DNA from: Bacteroidales bacterium
GTDB taxonomy: Bacteria > Bacillota > Clostridia > Lachnospirales > Lachnospiraceae
Length of the DNA: 64,000 nucleotides
Assembly (NCBI GenBank): GCA_023664535.1
Contig: JAMPFJ010000006.1
Span: 1 to 64,000, forward strand
Direction of reading: 5' to 3'
Made by a program: the position numbers and the translations under genes
Part shown: positions 27,275 to 35,930 of the stretch, piece after piece
How the letters are laid out: every line of letters starts with the position of its first letter
Numbering within the stretch: the stretch's first letter is position 1
Notes under the pieces: generated by a model
Database searches by the model: none
Told to the model about the DNA's origin: nothing
Seen by the model: the letters and a program-made list of their open reading frames with translations, nothing else

Positions 27275-28252
27275 ATGAAGATGATGAAAAAGTTGTTACT
27301 TATGGGAGCGTTAGTGTGTACCGCAGTAGGAATGACCGCATGCGGAGGTGGAAATAATGAGGCGAAGGAAGTGCATGTCGGTTATTTTAATAATGTAACC
27401 CATGCACAGGCATTATTGATGAAGGCGGAAGGAAAGCTTGAGGAAAGCTTTGGAGATGACGTTCAGGTAAAATGGACAGCTTTTAATGCAGGGCCGGCAG
27501 AAGTGGAGGCGCTTTTTGCAGGTGATATTGATATCGGATATATCGGACCGGTTCCGGCAGTCAGTGCAAATGCAAAGTCAAATGGGGACGTGGTGATATT
27601 GTCCAGCGCAACAAAGGGCGGAGCGGTTCTGATTACCGGAAAGGATTCGGGAATTAAGAGCGTAGCTGATTTATCCGGGAAAACCGTAGCTATTCCACAG
27701 ATTGGTAACACCCAGCATTTATGCCTGTTACAGCTGTTAGCGGATAACGGATTAAAGCCGACTACCGACGGCGGAGACGTTACGGTCAGCGCCGTTGCCA
27801 ATGCGGATGTTGCCAATACCATGGAGCGTGGCGATATTGACGCAGCCCTGGTACCGGAGCCGTGGGGAGCAACCCTTTTAGAGCAGGGCGCAGAGCTGAT
27901 GCTGGATTATGATGAAATCTATATGGATGGAAAATATGATGTGGCAGTCGTTGTGGTCAGAAAAGAATTTATGGAAGAAAATCCGGAACTGGTAGAGAAA
28001 TTCCTGGCAGAGCATGAGGCGGCTACGTTAAAGATTGCCGATGATAAGGATGCTTCACTGAAGACAATCAACGAAGAGATTGACAGCGCAACAGGAAAAT
28101 CATTAAGCGAAAGCATTATTAAAGAGGCATTTGAGCGTATCGGTGTTGATTCGGAATTAAACAGGGAGTCAGTGATGGGCTTTGCCAAGATTAGCCAGGA
28201 GCAGAAATTTATTGATGCGGTGCCTGAGGAGAGTAATTTATTTGCTAAATAG
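27275..28252 (+). CDS. ABC transporter substrate-binding lipoprotein, SsuA/TauA/NrtA-like
   Basis: A lipoprotein with a short signal and lipobox GMTAC followed by GGGNNE. The mature part is an NMT1/SsuA-type fold: VHVGYFNNVTHAQALLMKAEGKLEESFG, EVEALFAGDIDIGYIGPVPAV, VADLSGKTVAIPQIGNTQHLCLLQLL and ALVPEPWGATLLEQ. The ligand class is small anions or heterocycles (sulfonates, nitrate, thiamine precursors); which one cannot be fixed by eye. The start is taken at ATG 27275, AAAAAGGA about 9 bases upstream; ATG 27266 is also in frame. It is first of a three-gene transporter operon. Confidence 0.88.
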   Translation: MKMMKKLLLMGALVCTAVGMTACGGGNNEAKEVHVGYFNNVTHAQALLMKAEGKLEESFGDDVQVKWTAFNAGPAEVEALFAGDIDIGYIGPVPAVSANAKSNGDVVILSSATKGGAVLITGKDSGIKSVADLSGKTVAIPQIGNTQHLCLLQLLADNGLKPTTDGGDVTVSAVANADVANTMERGDIDAALVPEPWGATLLEQGAELMLDYDEIYMDGKYDVAVVVVRKEFMEENPELVEKFLAEHEAATLKIADDKDASLKTINEEIDSATGKSLSESIIKEAFERIGVDSELNRESVMGFAKISQEQKFIDAVPEESNLFAK

Positions 28253-28264
28253 TGGAGGAGCGGC

Positions 28265-29008
28265 ATGTCTTTAGTAATCAGGAATTTATGCAAGCATTTT
28301 GATAACAGTGAAAATGCAACCTTAAATGAAATCAATCTGGAAATAGAATCCGGGGAGTTTGTCTGCATTGTCGGACCCTCCGGATGTGGAAAAAGTACGC
28401 TGTTAAATCTTGTGGCGGGTCTGGAAACGCCTACCGGCGGGCAGATTTTGCTTGACGGAAAGGAAATTACCGGACCGGGAGCAGACCGGACGGTAATGTT
28501 TCAGGACCATGGTCTTTATCCGTGGCTGAATGTCATTGAAAACGTAAAGTTCGGATTAAAGCTTGCCGGGGCATCAAAGGAAGAGCAGGAGGAAAAGGCA
28601 ATGCACTATCTGGAAATGGTGAACCTCGCGGAATACAAGGACTACCCCATTCATCAGATTTCCGGCGGTATGCGGCAGAGAACTGCGCTGGCACGGGCGT
28701 TGACAATGGATTCGGCAGTGCTGCTTATGGACGAGCCGTTTTCGGCATTGGACAAGCAGACCTCTAACCGTCTGCGGGAAGAGCTTCAGCAGATATGGAT
28801 GGAGACAAAACGGACGATTTTGTTTATTACCCATAGTGTGGAGGAAGCCGTATATCTTGGCGACCGGGTTGTGGTGCTTACGCCTGACGCAGAAAAGGAA
28901 ATGGATATTCTGGAGATTGGACTGGAACGTCCGCGGCATATATATTCACAGGAATTTGTCGACCTGCGGCACAAGATTTTAGAGGAAATCAGAGGAGGAG
29001 CAATCTGA
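28265..29008 (+). CDS. ABC transporter ATP-binding protein, SsuB/TauB-like
   Basis: A 247-aa ATPase with Walker A GPSGCGKST (37-45), Q-loop MFQDHGLYPWLNV, signature ISGGMRQRTALARAL, Walker B LLMDEPFSALD and switch His in FITHSVEEAV. The PWLNV sequence after the Q-loop is typical of the nitrate/sulfonate/taurine subfamily. It begins 12 bp after the binding-protein gene and overlaps the permease gene by one base. Confidence 0.93.
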   Translation: MSLVIRNLCKHFDNSENATLNEINLEIESGEFVCIVGPSGCGKSTLLNLVAGLETPTGGQILLDGKEITGPGADRTVMFQDHGLYPWLNVIENVKFGLKLAGASKEEQEEKAMHYLEMVNLAEYKDYPIHQISGGMRQRTALARALTMDSAVLLMDEPFSALDKQTSNRLREELQQIWMETKRTILFITHSVEEAVYLGDRVVVLTPDAEKEMDILEIGLERPRHIYSQEFVDLRHKILEEIRGGAI

Positions 29009-29772
29009 TGGGCGTGATTATTTTCTTATGTATTTTATTGGTAATCTGGCAGGGGTTTTACTGGGTCAGCGTTGACCTGCTTGCACTGTGTAAGCCGTAT
29101 TCCGTTCCGTCACCGATTGGCGTAGGGGAACGCTTTGTTGAACTGTTAAGCGACGGAACACTTTTACAGGCGACGGGAAACTCGCTGTTAAGGGGAATAT
29201 GCGGATATCTGATTGCCGTGGTTATCGGTCTTTTGCTGGGCCTGCTGATTAACCATTTCCGCTATTTGCAAAAAAACCTTAAACCGATTGTTTTGGGCGT
29301 ACAGACGCTTCCCAGTGTGTGCTGGGTGCCGTTTTCCATTCTCTGGTTTGGGCTTTCCACACAGGCGATTTTATTTGTTGTGGTTATGGGCGCAGCCTTC
29401 AGTATTGCCATTGCCGTAGACAATGCAATCAAAAATGTACAGCCGATATATATTAAAGCGGCATTGACTATGGGTGCGGGGAAGAGACAGCTGTATTGGA
29501 ACGTTATCCTTCCCGCCAGTCTGCCGGAGCTGGTGTCCGGATTAAAGCAGGGCTGGTCCTTTGCATGGCGTGCACTGATGGCAGGCGAGGTCATGACGAC
29601 CTCCATCGGACTTGGACAGACCTTGATTATGGGACGTGATTTAGCCGATATTAACCAGGTTATGCTGGTTATGCTGGTTATCGTCATTGTGGGAATCATT
29701 ATTGATAAATGCATTTTCTCTGTAATTGAGAAGCGGTTATTGACAAAAAGAGGTTTGTGGACGTCACAGTAA
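29008..29772 (+). CDS. ABC transporter permease, SsuC/TauC-like
   Basis: A 254-aa inner-membrane permease with about six helices and the EAA-type coupling loop AALTMGAGKRQLYWNVILPASLPELVSGLKQGWSFAWRALMAGE. It opens with a membrane helix (VIIFLCILLVIWQGFYWV). The one-base overlap with the ATPase gene (TGATG) indicates translational coupling. Together with its two neighbours it forms a complete importer. Confidence 0.92.
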   Translation: MGVIIFLCILLVIWQGFYWVSVDLLALCKPYSVPSPIGVGERFVELLSDGTLLQATGNSLLRGICGYLIAVVIGLLLGLLINHFRYLQKNLKPIVLGVQTLPSVCWVPFSILWFGLSTQAILFVVVMGAAFSIAIAVDNAIKNVQPIYIKAALTMGAGKRQLYWNVILPASLPELVSGLKQGWSFAWRALMAGEVMTTSIGLGQTLIMGRDLADINQVMLVMLVIVIVGIIIDKCIFSVIEKRLLTKRGLWTSQ

Positions 29773-29793
29773 GCAGAAGGAGAAGCTACCATA

Positions 29794-30387
29794 ATGACTG
29801 AAAAAGAAAAGGCGATGGCAGGCATGCTGTATGATGCGAACTATGATGAAGCGCTGGCAGAGGAACGCCTGCAGTGTAAGGATTTGTGCTGGGAATATAA
29901 TCAGTTGAAGCCTTCCCGGGAGAAGGAACGGAAAGAACTGATAAAAAGAATACTGAATAAAACTGGAGAAACCTTTTGGATTGAGCCGTCATTCTGGTGT
30001 GATTATGGCTATAACATTGAGATAGGGGAGAATTTTTATTCCAACCATAATCTAGTTATTCTGGACGGCGCCAGGGTGACCTTCGGGGATAACTGTTTTA
30101 TTGCGCCGAACTGCGGATTTTATACGGCAGGACATGCGCTGGATGTGGAACAGCGCAATAAAGGACTGGAAATTGCCCTGCCCATTACCATAGGAAATAA
30201 TGTATGGATAGGGGGAAATGTTGTCGTTCTTCCCGGCGTTACGATTGGCGATGATACCGTTATCGGCGGAGGGAGCGTGGTGACAAAGGATATTCCTTCC
30301 GGTGTCATAGCGGCGGGAAATCCCTGTAAGGTAATCCGTGAGATTACTGAAGCGGATAAAAACAAATATAAGCGGGCGTGGGGTTAA
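29794..30387 (+). CDS. Maltose/galactoside O-acetyltransferase-like protein
   Basis: A 197-aa left-handed beta-helix acetyltransferase. The N-terminal Mac domain has MTEKEKAMAGMLYDANYDEALAEERLQCKDLC, then hexapeptide repeats (CDYGYNIEIGENFYSNHNLVILD, GDNCFIAPNCGFYTAGHALD with the catalytic His, and ITIGNNVWIGGNVVVLPGVTIGDDTVIGGGSVVTKDIPSG). It transfers acetyl from acetyl-CoA to a sugar. It starts 21 bp after the permease and so probably belongs to that operon. Confidence 0.92.
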   Translation: MTEKEKAMAGMLYDANYDEALAEERLQCKDLCWEYNQLKPSREKERKELIKRILNKTGETFWIEPSFWCDYGYNIEIGENFYSNHNLVILDGARVTFGDNCFIAPNCGFYTAGHALDVEQRNKGLEIALPITIGNNVWIGGNVVVLPGVTIGDDTVIGGGSVVTKDIPSGVIAAGNPCKVIREITEADKNKYKRAWG

Positions 30388-30421
30388 AGATGTTATTTCG
30401 GAAATACTATGCCGCACAGGA

Positions 30422-30480
30422 AAGGGGAACGGTAAAATTTTTCCGTTCCCCTTGAAGCATCCGCCTGCTCTGCGGTTTTT
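30422..30480 (+). terminator. Tandem hairpin terminators after the transporter operon
   Basis: AAGGGGAACGG (30422-30432) pairs with CCGTTCCCCTT (30443-30453). A second small hairpin CCGC/GCGG (30461-30475) is followed by seven or more T. It lies between convergent genes. Confidence 0.75.
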
Positions 30481-31344
30481 TTATATGGTAACAAATTCAT
30501 ATTCCCGGGAGCCCATTCCCAGGGCAGCAGCGGCTTCAATGGTGTATATGCCGTTGCGGGACTCAATCCGTTCAATTAAATGGTCTTTCCCCGGGTCGTC
30601 TGCGCCATAAACCAAATCAATGCATGCCTGGTCAATGGCAACCGGGTCAAGGGATGCCAGGATTCCGATATCCTGCATACAGGGGTCTTCCGCAACCGCA
30701 CAGCAGTCACAGTCTACGGACATATTTTTCATGACATTGATATAAATGATATTCTCCTTGAAGTAGTCTGTCACGGAGGAAGCGGCATCCGCCATGGAAG
30801 CCAAAAAAGCGTCATGGTCGGCAGTCCACATTTCTTCCGGAACACCGGCGCCATGGATGTAGGCTTTGCCGTAAGAGGAGGCAATGCCGATAGATAACTG
30901 TTTTAACGCTCCGCCGTATCCGCCCATTGGATGTCCCTTAAAATGGGAGAGAACCAGCAGGGAATCGTAATTTGCCAGATTTTTTCCGACGTAATTTTTC
31001 TTTATCTGTTTTCCGTTGGGGATGTTGAGTTCCAAATCGGGACCCTCCGCATCCAGCAAATCTACATGAAAATATTTGCTCCAGCCGTGTTTCTCGATGG
31101 TTTTCAAATGTTTTTCCGTGGTGTTGCGCTCGCCGTCGTAAGCGGTATTACACTCCGCAACGGTGCCGCCCACATAGTCGATTACCGGCTGCCAGAATTC
31201 CGGTTTTAAAAAGTTCTGGTTGCCCACTTCACCGGAATGTAATTTTATCGCAGTATTTCCAATCAATGTTTTTTGGGTCATCTGGTAAAGCTTCAGCACG
31301 TTTTCCGGGGTAATGGTTTTCGTAAAATACACTTTTGGTTTCAT
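30481..31344 (-). CDS. DUF362 domain protein
   Basis: A 287-aa protein with the DUF362 pattern: MKPKVYFTKTITPENVLKLY, TAIKLHSGEVGNQNFLKPEF, VAECNTAYDGERNTT, LLVLSHFKGHPMGGYGGALKQLSIG and a late CDCC...DIGILASLDPVAIDQACIDLV block. Many DUF362 proteins carry ferredoxin-like [4Fe-4S] clusters; here there is no C-x2-C-x2-C-x3-C ferredoxin domain, only the CDCC and nearby Cys residues. The ATG follows AAAGGAGGC. The function is unknown. Confidence 0.85.
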   Translation of the reverse strand: MKPKVYFTKTITPENVLKLYQMTQKTLIGNTAIKLHSGEVGNQNFLKPEFWQPVIDYVGGTVAECNTAYDGERNTTEKHLKTIEKHGWSKYFHVDLLDAEGPDLELNIPNGKQIKKNYVGKNLANYDSLLVLSHFKGHPMGGYGGALKQLSIGIASSYGKAYIHGAGVPEEMWTADHDAFLASMADAASSVTDYFKENIIYINVMKNMSVDCDCCAVAEDPCMQDIGILASLDPVAIDQACIDLVYGADDPGKDHLIERIESRNGIYTIEAAAALGMGSREYEFVTI

Positions 31345-31374
31345 ATAAGCCTCCTTTTATATGGTGAATAATAT

Positions 31375-31459
31375 AGGTAATTGTGAAACATAAGTTTTTG
31401 CAAACATCCATTGTATAATACAGGCAAATCAACACAGGCACGCTTTCGCTGCCTGTCGC
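31375..31459. mobile_element. Truncated palindromic element, copy C (left half only)
   Basis: It begins AGGTAATTGTGAAAC, one mismatch from the terminal repeat of copies A and B, and follows them through the TTGTATAATACAGGCAA segment to CGCTTTCGCTGCCTGTCGC. Similarity then stops abruptly at about 31459, exactly where the neighbouring SUKH gene ends. The right half and right terminal repeat are missing, so this is a decayed relic. Confidence 0.75.
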
Positions 31460-32112
31460 TACAGTAATTTCATTTCTTCCATGCCGCCCTCCAAAATCTC
31501 AATAACCCAATGGTCTAAAAAAGACTCAACAGTCGACAGCTTTAAGCCAAATGCATGGTCCAGCAGATAAAAAGTGCCATATTTATCCGTTACCAGCAGT
31601 GAGCCGTCTCCAATATAGTTTCCGATAATATAGTATTCGGCATATTCTTCTTCGGGATACCGGCATATAGCATCTAAAGGATAAAAACTGGAGTTGGATA
31701 TTTCAAAGCCGTCGGCAAGCTGTAAAAAATCTTTATAACCCTTTGGCAGTGTGATTTGGTGCTCATTTTCCCAGTTTTTGATTTCTTCCATGCTTACCGG
31801 TGGGAATATTCTATAGTTGTCATAATTGGCGTCCTCCAACTGTCTGCAATAATCGCAGATTGTCTGGAATCTTTTCCCTATAGGCGATTGTGGAGCGGTA
31901 GGCTCTGCCGCTTCGGGTGCGGCTTCCTCCTTACTGCGGTGAAGTAAAATTTTTTGCACGGTATAAAAAATTCCCCATTCTATTGCAATCAGCAGGAAAA
32001 AGGTAGTTTTGCTTCCAAGGCCGATTTTATTTCCGAAATATAAGGCAACACCTATGGTGGCAAAAATAATGACGCCCAGCAGGATGTCCTCTTTGTCGAA
32101 TTTATCTTTCAT
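31459..32112 (-). CDS. Membrane-anchored SMI1/KNR4 (SUKH) domain protein
   Basis: A 217-aa protein with an N-terminal segment of two membrane helices (about 9-28 and 32-50), a short Glu/Ala/Pro linker, then a SUKH domain: VSMEEIKNWENEHQITLPKGYKDFLQLADGFEISN, YYIIGNYIGDGSLLVTDKYGTFYLLDHA. SUKH proteins are often immunity proteins against contact-dependent toxins, but membrane-tethered single copies may have other roles. The start at 32112 has a GGGGAGGG site; a longer frame lacks this. The stop codon abuts the broken end of copy C, so the original C-terminus may have been altered. Confidence 0.8.
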   Translation of the reverse strand: MKDKFDKEDILLGVIIFATIGVALYFGNKIGLGSKTTFFLLIAIEWGIFYTVQKILLHRSKEEAAPEAAEPTAPQSPIGKRFQTICDYCRQLEDANYDNYRIFPPVSMEEIKNWENEHQITLPKGYKDFLQLADGFEISNSSFYPLDAICRYPEEEYAEYYIIGNYIGDGSLLVTDKYGTFYLLDHAFGLKLSTVESFLDHWVIEILEGGMEEMKLL

Positions 32113-32344
32113 TTTTGTGATTCCCTCCCCGGTGTTTATCGTTACGCAGATTCGGTGGTCATTCATAGTAATTGAAATTATTCTATCAAAAAAAAGGCAT
32201 TTGTGCTACAATTATTTTTTAAAGATGGGAAAACCATATTATCTGAAGATAAGAAAAATTCTGCTTTTGCAGATAACTGTATTTTGGAGATAGTACATTT
32301 TGCTCATGGCTAGTTTTGTAATGGTTTAGGGAGGAGAAAATTTT

Positions 32345-33319
32345 ATGGGAAAGATAAAGAAGATAGCGGTGCTGACCAGCGGCGGAGATGCGCCGGGAAT
32401 GAATTCGGCGCTGCGCGCAATCGTATACAGCGCTTTTCATTTTGGCATCCAGGTTGTAGGAGTGTTAAGAGGATATGATGGGCTGATAGACTGGGAGACG
32501 GTTCCGCTGAATCTGGAGGATGTACGCAATATCAATAATCAGGGGGGGACCATTTTGTTTACCAGCAGAAGCGGGCGTTTTTTGCAGCCGGAGTACCGAA
32601 AGCAGGCGGCGCACAATCTGCGGGAGCAGGGGATAGACGCCGTTGTCGCAGTGGGCGGTGACGGAACGCTCAGAGGAGCCATCGAGTTTCAGAAGGAGGG
32701 AGTTAATATTATCTGTATTCCGGGAACTATTGACCGGGATGTGGCGTGTACCGAGTATACGCTGGGATTTGACACTGCCGCCAATACGGCAACGGAGGCC
32801 ATTGACCGGATACGGGATTCCTCCGTTTCCCATGGCAGATGCAGCGTGGTGGAGGTTATGGGAAGAAAGCGCGGATATATTGCGCTGTGGGCAGGTATGG
32901 CAGCATCGGCGGACGCCATTGTCCTTCCGGAGAAATGGGACGGCAATTTTGACGATATAACCGACACTATCAAGCGGCGGCATGCCGACGGCAGAAACAG
33001 CTATTTAGTGGTGGTGGCGGAGGGAGTAATTGATGCGCCGGAGCTGGCGGAAATGATTCGGGACAAGACCGGAATAGAGTCCCGGGTATCCGTTCTCGGT
33101 TACATCCAGCGCGGCGGGCAGCCCACGGCAAAAGACAGGATGTACGGCTCCCTGATGGGGGCGTATGCATTGGAAATTTTAAATCACGGAAAACAAAACC
33201 GCATTGTTGCCATCAAAAACGACGTGCTGACGGATTTTGATTTGGCAGAGGCGGTAACCCTGGAAAATAATACGCTGGATTCCTTCCAATATGAGTTGAG
33301 CTTACTGCTGTCGGAATAG
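32345..33319 (+). CDS. pfkA: 6-phosphofructokinase, ATP type
   Basis: Phosphorylates fructose 6-phosphate in glycolysis. The 324-aa sequence has TSGGDAPGMNSALRAIV, GGTILFTSRSGRF, VGGDGTLRGA, CIPGTIDRDVACTEYTLGFDTA and VEVMGRKRGYIAL. Gly residues in VGGDG and PGT indicate ATP rather than pyrophosphate as donor. The catalytic loop reads TIDRD where TIDND is usual: both Asp are kept and the Asn between them is Arg. It may therefore be a second, diverged PFK copy. The ATG has a GGGAGGAG site. Confidence 0.92.
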   Translation: MGKIKKIAVLTSGGDAPGMNSALRAIVYSAFHFGIQVVGVLRGYDGLIDWETVPLNLEDVRNINNQGGTILFTSRSGRFLQPEYRKQAAHNLREQGIDAVVAVGGDGTLRGAIEFQKEGVNIICIPGTIDRDVACTEYTLGFDTAANTATEAIDRIRDSSVSHGRCSVVEVMGRKRGYIALWAGMAASADAIVLPEKWDGNFDDITDTIKRRHADGRNSYLVVVAEGVIDAPELAEMIRDKTGIESRVSVLGYIQRGGQPTAKDRMYGSLMGAYALEILNHGKQNRIVAIKNDVLTDFDLAEAVTLENNTLDSFQYELSLLLSE

Positions 33320-33483
33320 GCGGGTTTTCGTGGCTGTGTTTCCCAAAGGAAAACAAGGTTGGAATGCAATGAAAAAATTCTGTAAAAAAGATGAAACAGC
33401 AGGTGTAATTACCGGAAGAATTGGTCATACTATCCATGAAAACATTAACAATATGCAAATTATTTGCAGACAGGAGGATGGTT

Positions 33484-33942
33484 ATGATACTGAAACAAAA
33501 GGAAATGGACGCAATTTCAGATTTACAGACGCAGGAAAAGAACTGTGTGGAAAAATACCGCTGGTATAAGGAACAGGCAAAGGACCCAGTCTTAAAGGAG
33601 CTTTTCGGGAAAATCCAGCAGCTGGAGCAAAAGCATTATGACACGTTAGGCCAGGTGTTAAAGGGTGAGGTACCGGCTTGTAACTGCAACGATTCCGAGG
33701 GAAAGGATTATGAGCCGAAAGCCACTTATGATAAGATGGGACAAAGCGAAGATAAAAAAGCAGATAATTTTCTGGTAACGGACTGTATCGGGACGGAAAA
33801 GCTGGTTTCCTCGGAATACAATACCAATGTGTTTAAATTTGCGGATGCGGCGCTGCGCAAGCTTTTGGCGGATATACAGATAGAAGAGCAAAACCATGCA
33901 GAAATGCTGTATAAGTATAAAACGGCTAACGGCATGGCATAA
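33484..33942 (+). CDS. Spore coat protein, CotF-like
   Basis: A 152-aa helical protein in two halves. The first, LQTQEKNCVEKYRWYKEQAKDPVLKELFGKIQQLEQKHYDTLGQVL, and the last, ALRKLLADIQIEEQNHAEMLYKYK, have the ferritin-like helix spacing of CotF-family coat proteins. ATG 33484 is 6 bases after AGGAGG (33472-33477); longer frames from 33421 have no such site. It supports a spore-forming lifestyle. The terminal NHAEML helix and the middle linker CNCNDSEGK are visible features without assigned roles. Confidence 0.82.
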   Translation: MILKQKEMDAISDLQTQEKNCVEKYRWYKEQAKDPVLKELFGKIQQLEQKHYDTLGQVLKGEVPACNCNDSEGKDYEPKATYDKMGQSEDKKADNFLVTDCIGTEKLVSSEYNTNVFKFADAALRKLLADIQIEEQNHAEMLYKYKTANGMA

Positions 33943-33956
33943 CAGAGTAAAAAGCG

Positions 33957-34001
33957 GCTGCCCTGCGAAGGTGATTTTCCTTTGTGGGACAGCTTTTTTT
34001 T
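33957..34001. terminator. Terminator between the coat gene and azlD
   Basis: GCTGCCCTGCGAAGG pairs imperfectly with CCTTTGTGGGACAGC, followed by eight T. It sits between convergent genes. Confidence 0.8.
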
Positions 34002-34036
34002 GTGCGCCCATTTAGCCGCATCTGCTTTTGCCATAT

Positions 34037-34366
34037 TTATGAAAGCATTTGGAGCAGCGCCGTTCCCTGTTCTACGATAAATACTGCGGCACAGGCAAGC
34101 AGGGCAACGGTAAGCAGGCTTTTTTCCCTGTATGCGGCAATAATGGCAACAAGAAATCCTGCCAGTGCAGAGAAGACGCTTGCGGTAGAGGAAAGAATTG
34201 CCGGAAAGGTCATTGCCGCAAGACAGGCATAGGGAACGTAATAAAGGAAAGATTTGATATAAACGCTGGTGATTTCCTTTTTGGACAGCACAAGGGGAAG
34301 CATACGGATTAAGTAGGTTACTCCCGCCATGGTTAATAGGTAAAGGTATATATTATGTTTCATCAA
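34037..34366 (-). CDS. azlD: AzlD-family branched-chain amino acid exporter subunit
   Basis: A 109-aa protein with three to four helices: YLYLLTMAGVTYLIRMLPLVL, SFLYYVPYACLAAMTFPAIL, LVAIIAAYREKSLLTVALLACAAVFIVEQ. This is the small subunit that works with AzlC to export branched-chain amino acids or their analogues. Its ATG overlaps the stop of azlC by 4 bp, so the two are coupled. Confidence 0.92.
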   Translation of the reverse strand: MMKHNIYLYLLTMAGVTYLIRMLPLVLSKKEITSVYIKSFLYYVPYACLAAMTFPAILSSTASVFSALAGFLVAIIAAYREKSLLTVALLACAAVFIVEQGTALLQMLS

Positions 34367-35103
34367 TATTCTCCTGTTCTGATGTTTTCTGCTTCGCTTT
34401 TAGCGGGTTCATGTTCAATCGGCTTCAGCCTTGCTGCAATGCCGGCGACAATTACCGTAGTAAAAATAATGACAAAGCCGGAGCTAATCTGCTTAAGGAC
34501 AGGCAGGACGGCAAATAAAAAGCTGAGTCCCATGGCGGATAGGACGACTAGGAAAACGGTAGAATCCTTCTTTGCGGGTGGGATGATTATCGCCAGAAAC
34601 ATTCCATAAATGGCGATTCCCAGCGCACTGATAACAAAAGCGGGAAGAATACTGCCGGATATGGCGCCCACCAATGTACCGAGCACCCAGCCGGGAACGG
34701 CAATACAGGTAATTCCGTAATGATAGGCGGGCGACAGTTCGCCGGGCTCACTGGCATCCAAGGCGAATATTTCATCCGTCACACTGTAAGCCATGGTATA
34801 CCGATGCCAGGGTGGTGCGGATTTGTCCAGCTTCTGGGCAAGGGAAAAGGACATCAGGCAGTAGCGCAGATTGATGACCAACTGGGTCAGGGCAAGTTCA
34901 AAATAGGTGCCCTCGGCGGCAATAATTCCAAGCCCGGAAAACTGTCCTGCCGATGTCACGTTCGTCAGGGAGATAAGTACCGCCTGCCAGAGGCTCAATC
35001 CGCTTTCGGCAGATGCCATTCCAAAAGTAAAAGACACGGCGAGGTAGCCGAGTGCAACAGGAATCCCGTTGCGAAGACCCCGCTTGTAGGTTTCTATGTT
35101 CAA
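34363..35103 (-). CDS. azlC: AzlC-family branched-chain amino acid exporter subunit
   Basis: A 246-aa membrane protein: RNGIPVALGYLAVSFTFGMASAESGLSLWQAVLISLTNVTSAGQFSGLGI, LTQLVINLRYCLMSFSLAQKL and YSVTDEIFALD are the AzlC hallmarks. Translation starts at TTG 35103, 7 bases after GAGGA. AzlCD pairs export valine, leucine or isoleucine analogues. The neighbouring valS is a separate, divergent transcription unit. Confidence 0.94.
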   Translation of the reverse strand: MNIETYKRGLRNGIPVALGYLAVSFTFGMASAESGLSLWQAVLISLTNVTSAGQFSGLGIIAAEGTYFELALTQLVINLRYCLMSFSLAQKLDKSAPPWHRYTMAYSVTDEIFALDASEPGELSPAYHYGITCIAVPGWVLGTLVGAISGSILPAFVISALGIAIYGMFLAIIIPPAKKDSTVFLVVLSAMGLSFLFAVLPVLKQISSGFVIIFTTVIVAGIAARLKPIEHEPAKSEAENIRTGEY

Positions 35104-35257
35104 GTGCGTATCCTCATTTCATTGGTATTGTTTTCGGCAGATAATCTGCCAACAGATATACTATCATGTTGTGGGGAAAATAGCAAAGGATATCAAAGAT
35201 AAAGCAGATTTCCTTCCACAGATAAATGGAAGAAATCTGCTTTGAACGGGAGAAAGG

Positions 35258-35431
35258 TTAATTTCCGCCGGGACCGTCTCTTCGTTCCCGGTCATCCTGC
35301 TGTACCGTATATTTTGCGTTAGCGGAATCCTCGTCCGAATTTGTTTCGGAAACCTGGGCGCTCTGCTGGTTTTTCTGCTGTCTGTGACAATTTGAAAATG
35401 AATCGTTCTGTTTGTTTTTGTTCTTTTTCAT
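35258..35431 (-). CDS. Small hydrophilic hypothetical protein (57 aa)
   Basis: The start MKKNKNKQNDSFSNCHRQQ has GGAAAGGATGG upstream. The product is very polar, rich in Asn, Gln, Asp and Ser, ends DDRERRDGPGGN, and is probably disordered. Short proteins of this type are seen in spore-formers, but I do not recognise a family. Confidence 0.55.
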   Translation of the reverse strand: MKKNKNKQNDSFSNCHRQQKNQQSAQVSETNSDEDSANAKYTVQQDDRERRDGPGGN

Positions 35432-35540
35432 TGCAAAATCCATCCTTTCCGGCAATCGCCGGAATTGGCTGACTGCCTGTTTTGCATAGTATTACCGGAT
35501 GGGCGGAGGATTATGCAAAACAGGCAGGTAAAAGATTTCC

Positions 35541-35569
35541 TTGACTTTTTGTCCGCTGTATTCTATATT
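35541..35569 (+). promoter_or_regulatory. Promoter of the valS T-box leader
   Basis: TTGACT (35541-35546), 17 bp, TATATT (35564-35569). Confidence 0.75.
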
Positions 35570-35575
35570 AAATCT

Positions 35576-35860
35576 AGTTTTAAAGGTTGTGAGAAAGAGG
35601 AGTAGGCGTTGTTCCCTGTCAGAGAGAATAATCCGCCGGCTGAAAGATTATTTCAGGAAGAGGGCGTCGAAGGTAGCTTTTGAACTGCGTGACTGAACCA
35701 TGACGGAGGAAACGGATATTTTGTGAAATGAAGCATATCCGGCAGCCGGTGAAAGTAGGTCGCGACGGCATCGTCCCCGTTACCGGATAAGAGAAGTGAG
35801 AAGTTAAGGTGGTACCGCGGATTTCCGCCCTTTATCGTTGTTGGATAAAGGGCTTTTTTG
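35576..35860 (+). promoter_or_regulatory. T-box riboswitch (valine) controlling valS
   Basis: The leader has the T-box AAGGTGGTACCGCGG (35806-35820) with TGGT (35810-35813) to pair with the tRNA ACCA end. It also has a Stem I with the AGTA motif (about 35600) facing GAA-G-GTA-G (35669-35676). By comparison with the glyQS layout (GAA, one base, specifier, purine), the specifier is GTA (35673-35675), a valine codon. The terminator is GCCCTTTATC (35827-35836) with GATAAAGGGC (35844-35853) and six T. Uncharged tRNA-Val should favour read-through. Confidence 0.92.
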
Positions 35861-35930
35861 ATGCAAAAAACCGAATTGAACCGCTCTTTGCGGCAGGATG
35901 ATTAAAGGAAAAAGAACAGGAGAACAGATT

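Noticed and set aside
35686..35694. GTG in the T-box Stem I region as the specifier
   Set aside because: It lies outside the GAA-N-XXX-purine context; the GTA at 35673-35675 fits the loop-E geometry better.
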